Positions 39,487-48,623 are shown, numbered from the stretch's first letter. The stretch is DNA of 64,000 nucleotides from Streptococcus oralis (GCF_001578705.1 NZ_KQ969038.1:1-64000); one strand, 5' to 3'. Translations and numbers: made by a program. Notes: a model not told the origin generated them from the letters alone.

Positions 39487-40833
39487 TTAATAAAGATCTA
39501 AATAGTTATCAACTTCCCATTGTGAAACAAAGGTCGCATAACTAGCCCACTCGATACGTTTGGCTTCAAGGAAGCTGGTATAGATGTGGTCTCCGAGGGC
39601 AGCCTTAACTACTTCATCTTCAGTCAAAGCTTTCAAGGCGTTATGAAGAGTTGATGGAAGGTCTGTGATCCCAGCTTCCTTACGCTCTTCTGCTGTCATG
39701 ATGTAGATATTTTCTTCGATAGGAGCTGGTGCTTCGATTTTGTTTTCAATACCGTGCAAACCAACTTCCAAAAGAACTGCCATCGCGATGTATGGGTTTG
39801 CCATTGGATCCACTGAACGCAACTCGAGACGAGTTCCCATACCGCGTGAAGCAGGCACACGCACAAGTGGTGAACGGTTACGACCAGCCCAAGCAATGTA
39901 AACAGGTGCTTCATAACCTGGAACCAAACGTTTGTATGAGTTAACTGTTGGGTTCATGATAGCAGTATAGTTGTAAGCATGCTTGATCAAACCACCAAGG
40001 AAATGGTAGGCCGTTTCAGATAACTGCATTCCTTTTGGATCATTTGGATCAAAGAAGGCATTGTTTCCTTCTGCATCAAACAAGGACATATTACAGTGCA
40101 TACCTGATCCAGCGATACCAAATTTTGGTTTCGCCATAAAGGTTGCGTAAAGACCGTGTTTGCGAGCAATGGTTTTAACAACGAGTTTAAAGATTTGAAT
40201 CTTGTCACAGGCACGGAGGACTTCATCATACTTGAAGTCAATTTCATGTTGTCCAACTGCAACCTCGTGGTGACTCGCTTCTACTTCAAATCCCATTTTG
40301 GTCAAGACATTCACAATTTCACGACGTGTATTGTCTGCAAGGTCAGTAGGTGCCAAGTCAAAATAGCCACCCTTGTCATTTACCTCAAGAGTTGGATCCC
40401 CATTTTCATCCAATTTAAACAGGAAGAATTCTGGCTCTGGACCAAGGTTGAAGGATTTGAATCCTACTTCTTCCATATGACGAAGTGCACGCTTCAGATT
40501 CCCACGAGGGTCACCTGCAAAGGGTTCTCCTTCTGTTGTATAGACATCACAGATCAAACCTGCAACACTTCCGTTTTCATCTCCCCAAGGGAAGACTGTC
40601 CATGTATCCAAGTCTGGGTACAAGTACATATCTGACTCATTGATACGTACAAAACCTTCAATAGAAGATCCATCAAACATGGCTTTGTTTGACAAGACTT
40701 TATCTAACTGTTCATCTGTAGCAGGAATTTCGACGTTTTTCATCGTTCCCAGAATATCTGAAAACATGAGACGGATAAAGGTAACATTTTTTTCCTTGAC
40801 TTCACGACGAATATCTGCAGCTGTGATTGGCAT
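39487..40833 (-). CDS. glnA: Glutamine synthetase, type I
   Basis: A 448-residue GSI-alpha enzyme that forms glutamine from glutamate, ammonia and [12 protein letters not shown], the ATP region and the MANPYIA active-site region are intact. The feedback-inhibition arginine region ([12 protein letters not shown]) is present. The adenylylation loop of GSI-beta is absent, as in Firmicutes. It is co-transcribed with glnR, whose product is activated by this enzyme when glutamine is abundant. Confidence 0.98.
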   Translation of the reverse strand: MPITAADIRREVKEKNVTFIRLMFSDILGTMKNVEIPATDEQLDKVLSNKAMFDGSSIEGFVRINESDMYLYPDLDTWTVFPWGDENGSVAGLICDVYTTEGEPFAGDPRGNLKRALRHMEEVGFKSFNLGPEPEFFLFKLDENGDPTLEVNDKGGYFDLAPTDLADNTRREIVNVLTKMGFEVEASHHEVAVGQHEIDFKYDEVLRACDKIQIFKLVVKTIARKHGLYATFMAKPKFGIAGSGMHCNMSLFDAEGNNAFFDPNDPKGMQLSETAYHFLGGLIKHAYNYTAIMNPTVNSYKRLVPGYEAPVYIAWAGRNRSPLVRVPASRGMGTRLELRSVDPMANPYIAMAVLLEVGLHGIENKIEAPAPIEENIYIMTAEERKEAGITDLPSTLHNALKALTEDEVVKAALGDHIYTSFLEAKRIEWASYATFVSQWEVDNYLDLY

Positions 40834-40869
40834 GGTTTTTCTCCTTAATATCTGACTACTTGCGGTTGC

Positions 40870-41226
40870 CTAACCGCGACCAAAAGGCGACTGTGCTGAA
40901 GCAAAGCGTCCCTGTTGGAGGAGCTCATTATGAAGCGCACGACGCACTTCCGTTGGACTCACTGCTTTCTTGGATTTCGCCTCACGTTCAGCATATTTCT
41001 TCTTAATGGCAGCGATATTGAAACCTTCCGAGATATAGTCTTTGATTTCAAGTAAACGATCCATGTCATTCAAAGAATACATGCGACGGTTCCCTTCGTT
41101 TCGATCAGGCTTTATCAACTCTTGATCTTCATAATAACGAATCTGACGCGCCGATAGATCGGTCAACTTCATCACACTGCCGATAGGAAAAACAGCCATA
41201 TTTCGGCGAAATTCTCTTTCCTTCAT
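40870..41226 (-). CDS. glnR: Nitrogen repressor GlnR (MerR family)
   Basis: A 118-residue MerR-type repressor: GSVMKLTDLSARQIRYYEDQELIKP is the winged-helix DNA reader, and the C-terminal QGRFASAQSPFGRG tail is the GlnA-sensing element. It controls glnRA and other nitrogen genes. A GlnR box lies upstream of its own promoter (41286-41302). Confidence 0.97.
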   Translation of the reverse strand: MKEREFRRNMAVFPIGSVMKLTDLSARQIRYYEDQELIKPDRNEGNRRMYSLNDMDRLLEIKDYISEGFNIAAIKKKYAEREAKSKKAVSPTEVRRALHNELLQQGRFASAQSPFGRG

Positions 41227-41249
41227 TTACAATTTCCTTCTTTCTGTCT

Positions 41250-41278
41250 ATTATAGTCTAAAAAAAGATATACGTCAA
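41250..41278 (-). promoter_or_regulatory. glnRA promoter
   Basis: Minus-strand -35 TTGACG (41278-41273), 17-base spacer, -10 TATAAT (41255-41250). Confidence 0.88.
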
Positions 41279-41285
41279 TTGATAA

Positions 41286-41302
41286 TGTCACAAAATATAA
41301 CA
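41286..41302 (-). promoter_or_regulatory. GlnR operator
   Basis: TGTTA-N7-TGACA on the minus strand, an exact fit to the GlnR/TnrA pattern TGTNA-N7-TNACA, 8 bases upstream of the glnRA -35 box. Its left end directly abuts the stop of the membrane-protein gene at 41303. Confidence 0.9.
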
Positions 41303-41830
41303 TTATTTTCTTTTTTTCTCAAAAAGATTTCTGAAGCGATCAATATCATAATTTACGAGTATTGCGACAAAAACACCCATAAAAGTTTCAAATACACGAG
41401 CAAATACGTACAAAAATGTTTCTCCGCTCGGTATTGATAGGGTAATAATCAACATAGCTGCTACACCACCAATAACTCCCGCCTTATTGTTCATAGCAAC
41501 ATTTGTCATAATGGTTAACATGGTGCAGATTGGCACAATCAGCAAGGTCACCCAAAAGGCTTCTTGAAATAAGGTATTTAAGAGGAAAAAGACAAGAGCA
41601 TAAAAACCTCCGATGCTATTTCCTAAGATACGTGAAGTTCCAAAATGGACACTCTTATCAAAGCTTTCTCTCAAACTAAAGACTGCTGTCAAAGCCCCAA
41701 TTTGAAGCCCCTTCCAACCAAAGAATCCAAAAATCAAGAGAACTAAAAAAACAGCAATTCCGGTTTTAAAGGTTCGTAGACCAAGCTTGAACTGTGACTT
41801 ATCAAATTTATATTTTTTAAAATAACCCAT
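41303..41830 (-). CDS. Aromatic acid exporter family (ArAE/FUSC-like) membrane protein
   Basis: A 175-residue membrane protein with about four to five helices (near 25-60, 72-110, 112-130, 135-160), resembling the N-terminal ArAE_1 membrane module found without the cytoplasmic domain. It lies between pgk and glnR. It has its own extended -10 (TGATAAAAT) about 25 bases upstream. The substrate is unknown. Confidence 0.78.
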   Translation of the reverse strand: MGYFKKYKFDKSQFKLGLRTFKTGIAVFLVLLIFGFFGWKGLQIGALTAVFSLRESFDKSVHFGTSRILGNSIGGFYALVFFLLNTLFQEAFWVTLLIVPICTMLTIMTNVAMNNKAGVIGGVAAMLIITLSIPSGETFLYVFARVFETFMGVFVAILVNYDIDRFRNLFEKKRK

Positions 41831-41918
41831 AATCTCAACTTTCTATTTCCATTTTATCATAATTTAGTTGATTTTATGAGCCAAAATCAATCGGAAACGT
41901 TTTTAATTCAAGCTACAA

Positions 41919-41946
41919 GAAAAAGAGGAAACAAAGTTCCTCTTTT
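41919..41946 (-). terminator. pgk terminator
   Basis: A perfect 10-bp stem, AAAAGAGGAA (41921-41930) / TTCCTCTTTT (41937-41946), then a short T run on the minus strand, 20 bases after the pgk stop. Confidence 0.85.
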
Positions 41947-41967
41947 CATCGTTTCATTTACGAAAGA

Positions 41968-43167
41968 TTATTTTTCTGTAAGTGCAGCCAATCCTGGCAA
42001 TACTTTACCTTCAAGGAGTTCCATTGATGCTCCACCACCAGTAGAGATCCATGAGAACTTGTCTGCGCGACCGAGGTTGATGGCTGCAGCAGCTGAGTCA
42101 CCACCACCGATGATTGATTTCACGCCTGGTTGTTTCACGATAGCGTCCATCACACCGATTGTACCAGCTTGGAAGTCAGGGTTTTCAAATACACCCATAG
42201 GTCCGTTCCATACAACTGTTTTGGCACCAGTCAAAGCTTCGTCGAATTTAGCGATAGATTTAGGACCGATATCCAAACCAAGGAAACCTGGGTCTACTGC
42301 TTCACCTTCAGTGTCTTTCACTTCAGTGTAGTCAGCAAATGCGTTTGCTTCTTTTGAGTCAACTGGCAAGATCAATTTGCCGTTTGCTTTTTCAAGAAGA
42401 GCTTTCGCAACATCCAATTTGTCTTCTTCTACAAGTGAGTTACCGATTTCGATACCTTGAGCTTTGTAGAATGTGTAAGTCATCCCACCACCGATAAGCA
42501 CTTTATCAGCTTTTTCAAGCAAGTTTTCGATGACACCGATCTTGTCAGATACTTTTGAACCACCAAGGATCGCTACGAATGGACGTTCTGGAGCTTCAAC
42601 AGCTTCTTGGATGTAGGCAATTTCGTTTTCAAGAAGGAAACCAGCAACTGCTTTTTCAACGTTTGCTGAGATACCAACGTTAGATGCGTGTGCACGGTGA
42701 GCTGTACCGAATGCATCGTTTACGAAGATACCATCTCCAAGTGATGCCCAGTATTTACCAAGTTCAGGATCATTTTTAGATTCTTTCTTGCCGTCAACAT
42801 CTTCGAAACGAGTGTTTTCAACCAAGAGAACTTGTCCATCTTCAAGAGCGTTAACAGCGGCTTCCAATTCAGCACCACGTGTAACACCTGGGATAAATTT
42901 AACTTCTTGTCCCAATTTAGCAGCCAAGTCAGCAGCTACAGGAGCAAGTGATTTACCTTCTTTGTCTGCTTCTTCTTTTACACGTCCAAGATGAGAGAAG
43001 AGGATTGCACGTCCACCTTGTTCAAGGATGTACTTGATAGTTGGAAGAGCTGCAGTGATACGGTTGTCATTGGTAATCACGCCATCTTTAACAGGTACGT
43101 TGAAGTCAACACGAACGAGAACTTTTTTCCCTTTCAAGTCAACGTCTTTAACAGTCAATTTTGCCAT
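41968..43167 (-). CDS. pgk: Phosphoglycerate kinase
   Basis: A 399-residue glycolytic enzyme that makes ATP and 3-phosphoglycerate. It has [12 protein letters not shown] at the start, the FSHLGRVK substrate region, VGGGMTYTF, and the nucleotide loop IGGGDSAAA. It is a single-gene unit with its own promoter and terminator. Confidence 0.98.
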   Translation of the reverse strand: MAKLTVKDVDLKGKKVLVRVDFNVPVKDGVITNDNRITAALPTIKYILEQGGRAILFSHLGRVKEEADKEGKSLAPVAADLAAKLGQEVKFIPGVTRGAELEAAVNALEDGQVLLVENTRFEDVDGKKESKNDPELGKYWASLGDGIFVNDAFGTAHRAHASNVGISANVEKAVAGFLLENEIAYIQEAVEAPERPFVAILGGSKVSDKIGVIENLLEKADKVLIGGGMTYTFYKAQGIEIGNSLVEEDKLDVAKALLEKANGKLILPVDSKEANAFADYTEVKDTEGEAVDPGFLGLDIGPKSIAKFDEALTGAKTVVWNGPMGVFENPDFQAGTIGVMDAIVKQPGVKSIIGGGDSAAAAINLGRADKFSWISTGGGASMELLEGKVLPGLAALTEK

Positions 43168-43200
43168 TAGATATGACTCCTTCTTTTTTTATACGTGTTA

Positions 43201-43209
43201 ATTATATCA
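43201..43209 (-). promoter_or_regulatory. pgk promoter (extended -10)
   Basis: Minus-strand TGATATAAT (43209-43201), about 34 bases before the pgk start. GAAGGAG lies before the ATG. No strong -35 is seen. Confidence 0.7.
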
Positions 43210-43279
43210 CAAAATCAGTAAAAGAGATAGCAAAAGCCTGCACTTTTCTTGTTCTCTATTCCATCTGGAAAAATTGACA

Positions 43280-43318
43280 TTAACTTTGCTTATCAGATGA
43301 AACCTTTACCATTTTCAT
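43280..43318 (-). pseudogene. Vestige of a fifth tandem paralog
   Basis: Downstream of the fourth paralog the sequence repeats the junction (AAAG, then ATGAAAATGGTAAA), reads 12 codons (MKMVKVSSDKQS) and stops. The first five codons equal those of the intact copies. This looks like the left-over start of a deleted copy, or the target of a recombination that expanded the array. Confidence 0.6.
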
Positions 43319-43320
43319 CT

Positions 43321-43827
43321 TTAATTAAACCTATCCTGATACAGTAGATTAAACAGCCACTGAAGATTAATGAGGGACTTGGATTGTACATCAAGTACGG
43401 GTTGAACGGTCTCTCTAATACCTTGTTTTATCTTTTTTTCGTCAATTGTAGCTAGATCAATCTTTTTATAATGCTTGTCAATAGCCCACTCAAGAGAAAA
43501 ATTTTTTCCGAATTTATAAGCTACATTATTTTGATCTCTATAGCTATAACTTCCATCAAACTCAGAAAAATTTGTAGGTTTACCAATCATATTGGTTGAA
43601 TTTTCAATAAAATTTCTACCATCATCATCATAGCGGATTCCTTCTATTTCTGGTGTATAAACCCACCACATATTTTCAATCAACATAACTAAGTCAAGCT
43701 CTGTCCCCTCCTTATGGGGCATCTGTTGGGCATAGTAGACCGAATTGTGTTTTAAATTAGTATATGCATAGAAACTTATGAGCAAGATTGTTACAATTCC
43801 TACTAGAAACGCTTTTACCATTTTCAT
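43321..43827 (-). CDS. Tandem small membrane-anchored protein, copy 4
   Basis: 168 residues. An N-terminal membrane anchor (about 6-23) after a lysine-containing start predicts a single-pass protein with its body outside. The N-terminal block (about 1-70, PHKEGTELDLVMLIENMWWVYTPE then GIRYDDDG) and the C-terminal block (SLINLQWLFNLLYQDRFN) match the other copies. The middle (about 72-140) differs strongly from them. I know no family for it. It starts 2 bases after copy 3 without a Shine-Dalgarno. Confidence 0.8.
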   Translation of the reverse strand: MKMVKAFLVGIVTILLISFYAYTNLKHNSVYYAQQMPHKEGTELDLVMLIENMWWVYTPEIEGIRYDDDGRNFIENSTNMIGKPTNFSEFDGSYSYRDQNNVAYKFGKNFSLEWAIDKHYKKIDLATIDEKKIKQGIRETVQPVLDVQSKSLINLQWLFNLLYQDRFN

Positions 43828-43829
43828 CT

Positions 43830-44318
43830 TTAGTTAAACCTGTCCTGATACAGTAGATTAAACAGCCACTGAAGGTTGACGAAGGGTTTGCTCTGAGCAT
43901 CAATAACTGGTGCAAAAACCTCCCTAATCTCCTGTTTTATTTCATCCTCATGAATTTCTTTTTTGGGTTGCTCTCCTGATAAGTCAGTCACATGGAAAAA
44001 TCTAAAGGTACTATCAAAAGCTACAGTTACACGATTTTTATGATACAAAAAATTTCCCATAGAGTTGGACAGAACTGTTTCCGTTTTGGTATTTTCAATA
44101 GCATTATTCCCATCATCATCATAGCGGATTCCTTCTATTTCTGGTGTGTAAACCCACCACATATTTTCAAGTAACATGACTAAATCGGGCTCTGTCCCCT
44201 CCTTATGGGGCATCTGTTGGGCATAGTAGACCGAATGGTATTTCAAATTAGTATATGCATAGAAACTTATAAGTAAGATTGTAACAATTCCTACTAGAAG
44301 CGCTTTTACCATTTTCAT
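43830..44318 (-). CDS. Tandem small membrane-anchored protein, copy 3
   Basis: 162 residues with the same layout as the other copies: membrane anchor (about 6-23), conserved GTEPDLVMLLENMWWVYTPE block, divergent middle, conserved QSKPFVNLQWLFNLLYQ end. It is closest to copy 2, with which it also shares the VTDLSGEQPKKEIHEDEIKQ-like segment. No family is recognised. It lies two bases from copy 2 and from copy 4. Confidence 0.8.
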   Translation of the reverse strand: MKMVKALLVGIVTILLISFYAYTNLKYHSVYYAQQMPHKEGTEPDLVMLLENMWWVYTPEIEGIRYDDDGNNAIENTKTETVLSNSMGNFLYHKNRVTVAFDSTFRFFHVTDLSGEQPKKEIHEDEIKQEIREVFAPVIDAQSKPFVNLQWLFNLLYQDRFN

Positions 44319-44320
44319 CT

Positions 44321-44809
44321 TTAGTTAAACCTGTCCTGATACAGTAAATTAAACAGCCACTGAAGGTTGACGAAGGGTTTGCTCTGAGCATCAATAACTG
44401 GGGCAAACACTTCCCTAATCTCCTGTTTTATTTCATCCTCATGAATTTCTCTTTTTGGTTGTTCTCCTGTGAAGTCACTTACATGGTGAAATCTAAAAGT
44501 ACTATCAAAACCTATAGAGAGATGATATTTATGATATGAAAAATTTCCCATGGTTTCTGATAAAACAAAATTGTTTTTAGTGTCAATAATAGCATTCCCT
44601 CCATCATCATCATAGCGGATTCCTTCTATTTCTGGTGTGTAAACCCACCACATATTTTCAAGTAACATGACTAAGTCGGGCTCTGTCCCCTCCTTATGGG
44701 GCATCTGTTGGGCATAGTAGACCGAATGGTATTTCAAATTAGTATATGCATAGAAACTTATAAGTAAGATTGTAACAATTCCTACTAGAAGCGCTTTTAC
44801 CATTTTCAT
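44321..44809 (-). CDS. Tandem small membrane-anchored protein, copy 2
   Basis: 162 residues, nearly identical to copy 3 in the first 70 and last 60 residues; the main differences are in about residues 72-110. The near-identical DNA at the ends suggests recent duplication or gene conversion with selection for change in the middle. It is placed two bases after copy 1. Confidence 0.8.
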   Translation of the reverse strand: MKMVKALLVGIVTILLISFYAYTNLKYHSVYYAQQMPHKEGTEPDLVMLLENMWWVYTPEIEGIRYDDDGGNAIIDTKNNFVLSETMGNFSYHKYHLSIGFDSTFRFHHVSDFTGEQPKREIHEDEIKQEIREVFAPVIDAQSKPFVNLQWLFNLLYQDRFN

Positions 44810-44811
44810 CT

Positions 44812-45306
44812 TTAGTTAAACCTGTCCTGATACAGTAAATTAAACAGCCACTGAAGATTAATGAGGGGCTTAGATTGTACATCAAGTATGGGCTGAACGG
44901 TCTCTCTAATTTCATCTAAAACTAGTTGTTGATTGAATTCAATATCATTATAATGTTCATCAAATGCACTTTGAATACGAAAAACTTCATCGAAGAGATA
45001 ATGATTATCAGTACCGGAATGAAACATTAAATAATCTCCTGATGCAGAGAATATTGACTCCTTTCCCTCAATATTTCTAGCTATACTATTCATTCCATCA
45101 TCGTCATAGCGGATTCCTTCTATTTCTGGTGTATAAATCCACCACATATTTTCAATCAGCATGACTAAGTCAGGCTCTGTCCCCTCCTTATGGGGCATCT
45201 GTTGGGCATAGTAGATCGAATTGTGTTTTAAATTAGCATATGCATAGAAACTTATGAGCAAGATTGTAACAATTCCTACTAGAAGCGCTTTTACCATTTT
45301 CATCAT
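44812..45306 (-). CDS. Tandem small membrane-anchored protein, copy 1
   Basis: 164 residues, the first copy of the array. Its ATG overlaps the stop codon of the large secreted-protein gene (ATGA), and AAGGAAAG precedes it inside that gene's last codons. It has the same ends as the other copies but a distinct middle (about 72-135). The coupling shows that at least this copy is made in step with the large protein. Function is unknown; immunity or anchoring partner are the main ideas. Confidence 0.82.
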   Translation of the reverse strand: MMKMVKALLVGIVTILLISFYAYANLKHNSIYYAQQMPHKEGTEPDLVMLIENMWWIYTPEIEGIRYDDDGMNSIARNIEGKESIFSASGDYLMFHSGTDNHYLFDEVFRIQSAFDEHYNDIEFNQQLVLDEIRETVQPILDVQSKPLINLQWLFNLLYQDRFN

Positions 45307-48300
45307 CTCTTTCCTTTCTTACGACCAAACCAATTTTTAATTGGATTAACGATCCATTTGTTTACAGTGTTTACCACTGGTTTTATAATATAGCGATTGG
45401 TTGCCCGAGCGATTGGCCTTACAACCTTCTGATAAATCGGTTTGACGATTGGTTTAACAATATGGTTGTAGACGGGCTTAACAACATAGTTATAGACGGG
45501 TTTGACGACTGTCCGATTCACAAAACTTGCCGCAGGCTTGAGTACATGATTGTAGACGGGCTTAAGCACATTGTTGTGGATAGCTTTTGCAATAGGCTTC
45601 ACCACGTGATTATAGGCAGGTTTGACAACTCCATGGTAGAAGGGTTTCGCTACTGCATTATAAGCAAAGTTTACGATTGGTTTTACTACTGGTTTTATAA
45701 CCTTTTGATAGAGCGGTTTAGCCACTTTATTCACAGCGACATCAACTACTGGTTTGACGACACTATTGTAGAGGGGTTTCACCACATTGGTAGCTACAAA
45801 GGTTACGACTGGCTTAAGGAGATAGTCATTAACAGCCTTTGTCACTCTCGCACCCACATATAAGGTAGCACTTCCAAAAGTAGCCAAGGTATTTCCTATC
45901 GGAGCTGCAATATGCTTCTCGACAAATTTTAGTGGGTGTTTCATAAAGGAATCAAAGCCGGATTTTAGTGGTTCCAAAATATCTTTTTGAATCGTCGTTG
46001 AAGGATCTTTCCACAACCGTTCTACAAAAGCTTTGCCCTCATTGAACTTTTTCATCCCAAACAAGGCGAGCCCTGATAAACTAAAAATACTTCCAAGTAA
46101 CAAGAGATCTTTATAGCCCTCGGCAGTGGTATTTCCCGACTGCTCTTTGAGTACTTGGTGATAATACTCTTGACGTTTCTGCTCCAAGCCATCTGTATGG
46201 TAATATTTTTCGATGGCCTGATCCAAATCCAAGTCTTTAAAGTCCCTATGATACTTCAGGATAAAGGCATCTATATCTGTGAGCGTGTCCTTTTCATCGA
46301 TGGTTGTTAATAAGTCTCCTGTTAGAGAATTATTTTGAAAAAGAATCGCTTTTGGGGATAAGCCAAAAAGGTTAAATGGGGAAAAACCTGCAAAAAATTT
46401 CCCTACTTCTTTTAGAAAACTACTTTGATAAGAGGTAGCAATCGGTGCAGCCAGATGTGGAAAGTCAATAGTATATGATGGAGATGTGTGCAAATCAGAT
46501 AATAGATAATGAATTTTAGAAGTTAAAAAATCTGGGGCTTCTCCAAAATCATTGGTCATGGATTGCAGTTTATCTTTTGAGTAAGGAACACGCGCGATGG
46601 CGTTAGCAATAGCGTGATTGATTTTATTGCGATTATTACCATATTTTTTGCGTGCTTCATCTCCAACAGCCCTGATATAATCAAGAAACAATTTCTTCTC
46701 ATCTTGATTCATCTTGGTATTGGTTAAAAAGGGATCTTTTTTGGTTGGTATCTCTTGCTTTTTGGGTTCAGTATGACTATCCTCTACTCTTTGGCCTTGG
46801 TTATTTGGTACTTGGTTTGATCCCTGAGAAAAGGATGGTAATGAGCTCCCTGCCAAAGAGGTCTCTACAGGGTAATTAGAGTTTGCTGAGGAAAAGGATG
46901 ATGGCAGCTGTGGCCTGATAGTCTTCTCCGCGTTAGGATTCGTAATTTTGCTAGAAGGTTGAAGATTTTCCTTAGCTTGTGGAATCTTCTGATAAACAAA
47001 AACCTTTTCTACAGCATGTTCGACCAAGGTCTCAAATACTGTTGGCGTCACATAACCATCTACTTTCTTAGGTGTATGCTTTAGTCTTTGCCCCTCGAGA
47101 ACTTTATAAGTTAGAGTACCGTACAACTCCTTCCCTTTTTCATCTTGAAACTTTAATGTTACGGGTAGTTCTTTTTGATAGACGAACTGAATCCTTGTTT
47201 TTGCCTTATTTTCTGTTAATCTCTTAACATCTACTAATCGATAATTTGGAATATTAAGGGATTCCACTTTATAAGATTCATCATCGAAACCTTTATAAAA
47301 TTCTGTTTTCTTTAATTCTTTTCCATGTTTATCAACATACTGGACAATAATCGGTTTAGAAACTCGCGTATTGATATTGGCTTGCAAGCTGCTTCCAAAA
47401 ATATCGTACCTTACAGCTATTGGGTAGTAGTAAGAATCATTCACTCTTTTTGGGGCAGGCGAGTAGAAGGTATAATCAAAATTTGAAATAAAGCCAGCTC
47501 CAAGATAGCCACCTTTCGGAAGATCTTTAGAGCCATTTAGACCGACTACGCCTGAAGTAGCATCATAGATAATTCCATCTTCCTTGACGAGATTGGATTC
47601 TGTCGGAATGATTTCAACTAAATTTGCAAGGTTCGTTTGAACTCCCTGAGCGGCATCAATATCGGTAGAAATAAAACTAACAAGTATGGGTTGCTCAATC
47701 TTAGTTCCATGTTTTACAATTTGATAATGTAGAGCGAGGTTACTTGCATTGTTGTACAATACAACGATAGAATTCCCTGTTGCGCCTGGAATAAATTGCT
47801 CACCTGAGAAACCTAGTCCTTTTGGACGACTATCCTGAAATCCAGAATTTGAAGCCCACTCATCTTTATCACTTTCAATGACCGTCCATAGTAAATCTAA
47901 ATCTATACCAGATAAGGTTTTGCCGACAAAATTGATTCGTCCACTATCACCTACATTGTTGCTATATGCTATAACAGGGGTTGAGGGAGTGTTGGCCTCA
48001 CCAAATCGTTCACTGTCATTTAAAAGACCATTTTCAGTTCCTTTATCAATTTCGACATATGTTTTATCAGACCAATGAAGTCCTTCTTTGCTGAGAAAGT
48101 TATCATCAGTTAGGTTATTTCCCTCAAGATTAATTTCAACATCTTTGAAAAAATCGACACCGGTCGCAGATGGATTTACTCCACCAGAGACTTCAATTTT
48201 AGTAATGCTAGGTTCAGAAGTCCCACTATTTTTGTCTTCCTTTAAATCGGAAATTGCATTGTTCGGATTGCCGACAACGACATCATTTGGCGTAGATTTT

Positions 48301-48422
48301 GCCATATTTTCAACACTAGATTTTGTACTAGTCTGTACAGCTTCATCAGCCATGACACTATAGGTACTGAGGGATAGAACCGTTGCAAAAAGAAATATCC
48401 CATGTTTTACAAATAATTTCAC
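45303..48422 (-). CDS. Large secreted protein with MucBP-like repeats and a basic KP-repeat tail
   Basis: 1039 residues. A signal peptide ends near MADEA (about 25). Residues 75-350 form a beta-rich domain similar in style to streptococcal surface adhesins. Two MucBP-like repeats are at about 357-416 and 419-478. A Ser/Pro/Asn-rich linker spans about 485-565, and a helical domain I do not recognise spans about 570-760, with DFPHLAAP and TDIDAFILKYH. A hydrophobic segment is at 772-790. From 870 to 1025 there is a basic repeat of KP-started units, then the tail FGRKKGKR. There is no LPXTG. The start is a GTG at 48422 with AAGGAGA. The downstream array is coupled to it. Confidence 0.75.
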   Translation of the reverse strand: MKLFVKHGIFLFATVLSLSTYSVMADEAVQTSTKSSVENMAKSTPNDVVVGNPNNAISDLKEDKNSGTSEPSITKIEVSGGVNPSATGVDFFKDVEINLEGNNLTDDNFLSKEGLHWSDKTYVEIDKGTENGLLNDSERFGEANTPSTPVIAYSNNVGDSGRINFVGKTLSGIDLDLLWTVIESDKDEWASNSGFQDSRPKGLGFSGEQFIPGATGNSIVVLYNNASNLALHYQIVKHGTKIEQPILVSFISTDIDAAQGVQTNLANLVEIIPTESNLVKEDGIIYDATSGVVGLNGSKDLPKGGYLGAGFISNFDYTFYSPAPKRVNDSYYYPIAVRYDIFGSSLQANINTRVSKPIIVQYVDKHGKELKKTEFYKGFDDESYKVESLNIPNYRLVDVKRLTENKAKTRIQFVYQKELPVTLKFQDEKGKELYGTLTYKVLEGQRLKHTPKKVDGYVTPTVFETLVEHAVEKVFVYQKIPQAKENLQPSSKITNPNAEKTIRPQLPSSFSSANSNYPVETSLAGSSLPSFSQGSNQVPNNQGQRVEDSHTEPKKQEIPTKKDPFLTNTKMNQDEKKLFLDYIRAVGDEARKKYGNNRNKINHAIANAIARVPYSKDKLQSMTNDFGEAPDFLTSKIHYLLSDLHTSPSYTIDFPHLAAPIATSYQSSFLKEVGKFFAGFSPFNLFGLSPKAILFQNNSLTGDLLTTIDEKDTLTDIDAFILKYHRDFKDLDLDQAIEKYYHTDGLEQKRQEYYHQVLKEQSGNTTAEGYKDLLLLGSIFSLSGLALFGMKKFNEGKAFVERLWKDPSTTIQKDILEPLKSGFDSFMKHPLKFVEKHIAAPIGNTLATFGSATLYVGARVTKAVNDYLLKPVVTFVATNVVKPLYNSVVKPVVDVAVNKVAKPLYQKVIKPVVKPIVNFAYNAVAKPFYHGVVKPAYNHVVKPIAKAIHNNVLKPVYNHVLKPAASFVNRTVVKPVYNYVVKPVYNHIVKPIVKPIYQKVVRPIARATNRYIIKPVVNTVNKWIVNPIKNWFGRKKGKR
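45348..45815 (-). repeat. Repeat region encoding KP units of 4, 8 or 12 residues
   Basis: Residues 870-1025 of the large secreted protein break into 17 units, nearly all beginning KP, with lengths 12, 8, 12, 8, 4, 12, 8, 8, 12, 8, 12, 8, 8, 4, 8, 12, 12. Typical 8-mers are KPVYNHVV-like and 12-mers KPIAKAIHNNVL-like. The DNA repeats are imperfect, so this is an old repeat under protein-level selection. Confidence 0.8.
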
Positions 48423-48452
48423 AACATCTCCTTAAAATTTTACTGAAATTTT

Positions 48453-48611
48453 ATGGTATCAAATAAACTGATTAAAGTCCAGAAATATGACCGAACTGAA
48501 TTTGAAGATTATGTTGCTGAAAAACACTTTATGATGGCTTACAAGCTATTCAGTCTCAATTCAGAAAACCATTCGGATGATAGAACACAAAGAAGCAACA
48601 ACTATTTTTAG
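48453..48611 (+). other. 52-codon open frame of uncertain status
   Basis: The gap 48423-48668 holds a plus-strand frame starting MVSNKLIKVQKYDRTEFEDY and ending NNYF. There is no Shine-Dalgarno and its end overlaps the EndoD terminator. It may be the remnant of a gene or chance; I see no family. Confidence 0.2.
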
Positions 48612-48623
48612 CTGTTGCTTCTT
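48586..48623 (-). terminator. Terminator of the EndoD-type gene
   Basis: A 10-bp stem, AAGAAGCAAC (48590-48599) / GTTGCTTCTT (48614-48623), with a short T stretch on the minus strand, 45 bases after the stop codon. Confidence 0.75.

Noticed and set aside
41281-41302. GlnR box as an operator for the upstream membrane-protein gene
   Set aside because: It abuts the stop codon of that gene and sits just upstream of the glnRA -35, so it serves glnRA.
45348-45815. Repetitive DNA that could be taken for a CRISPR array
   Set aside because: Repeats are imperfect, in frame, without constant spacers, and encode the KP units of a secreted protein.
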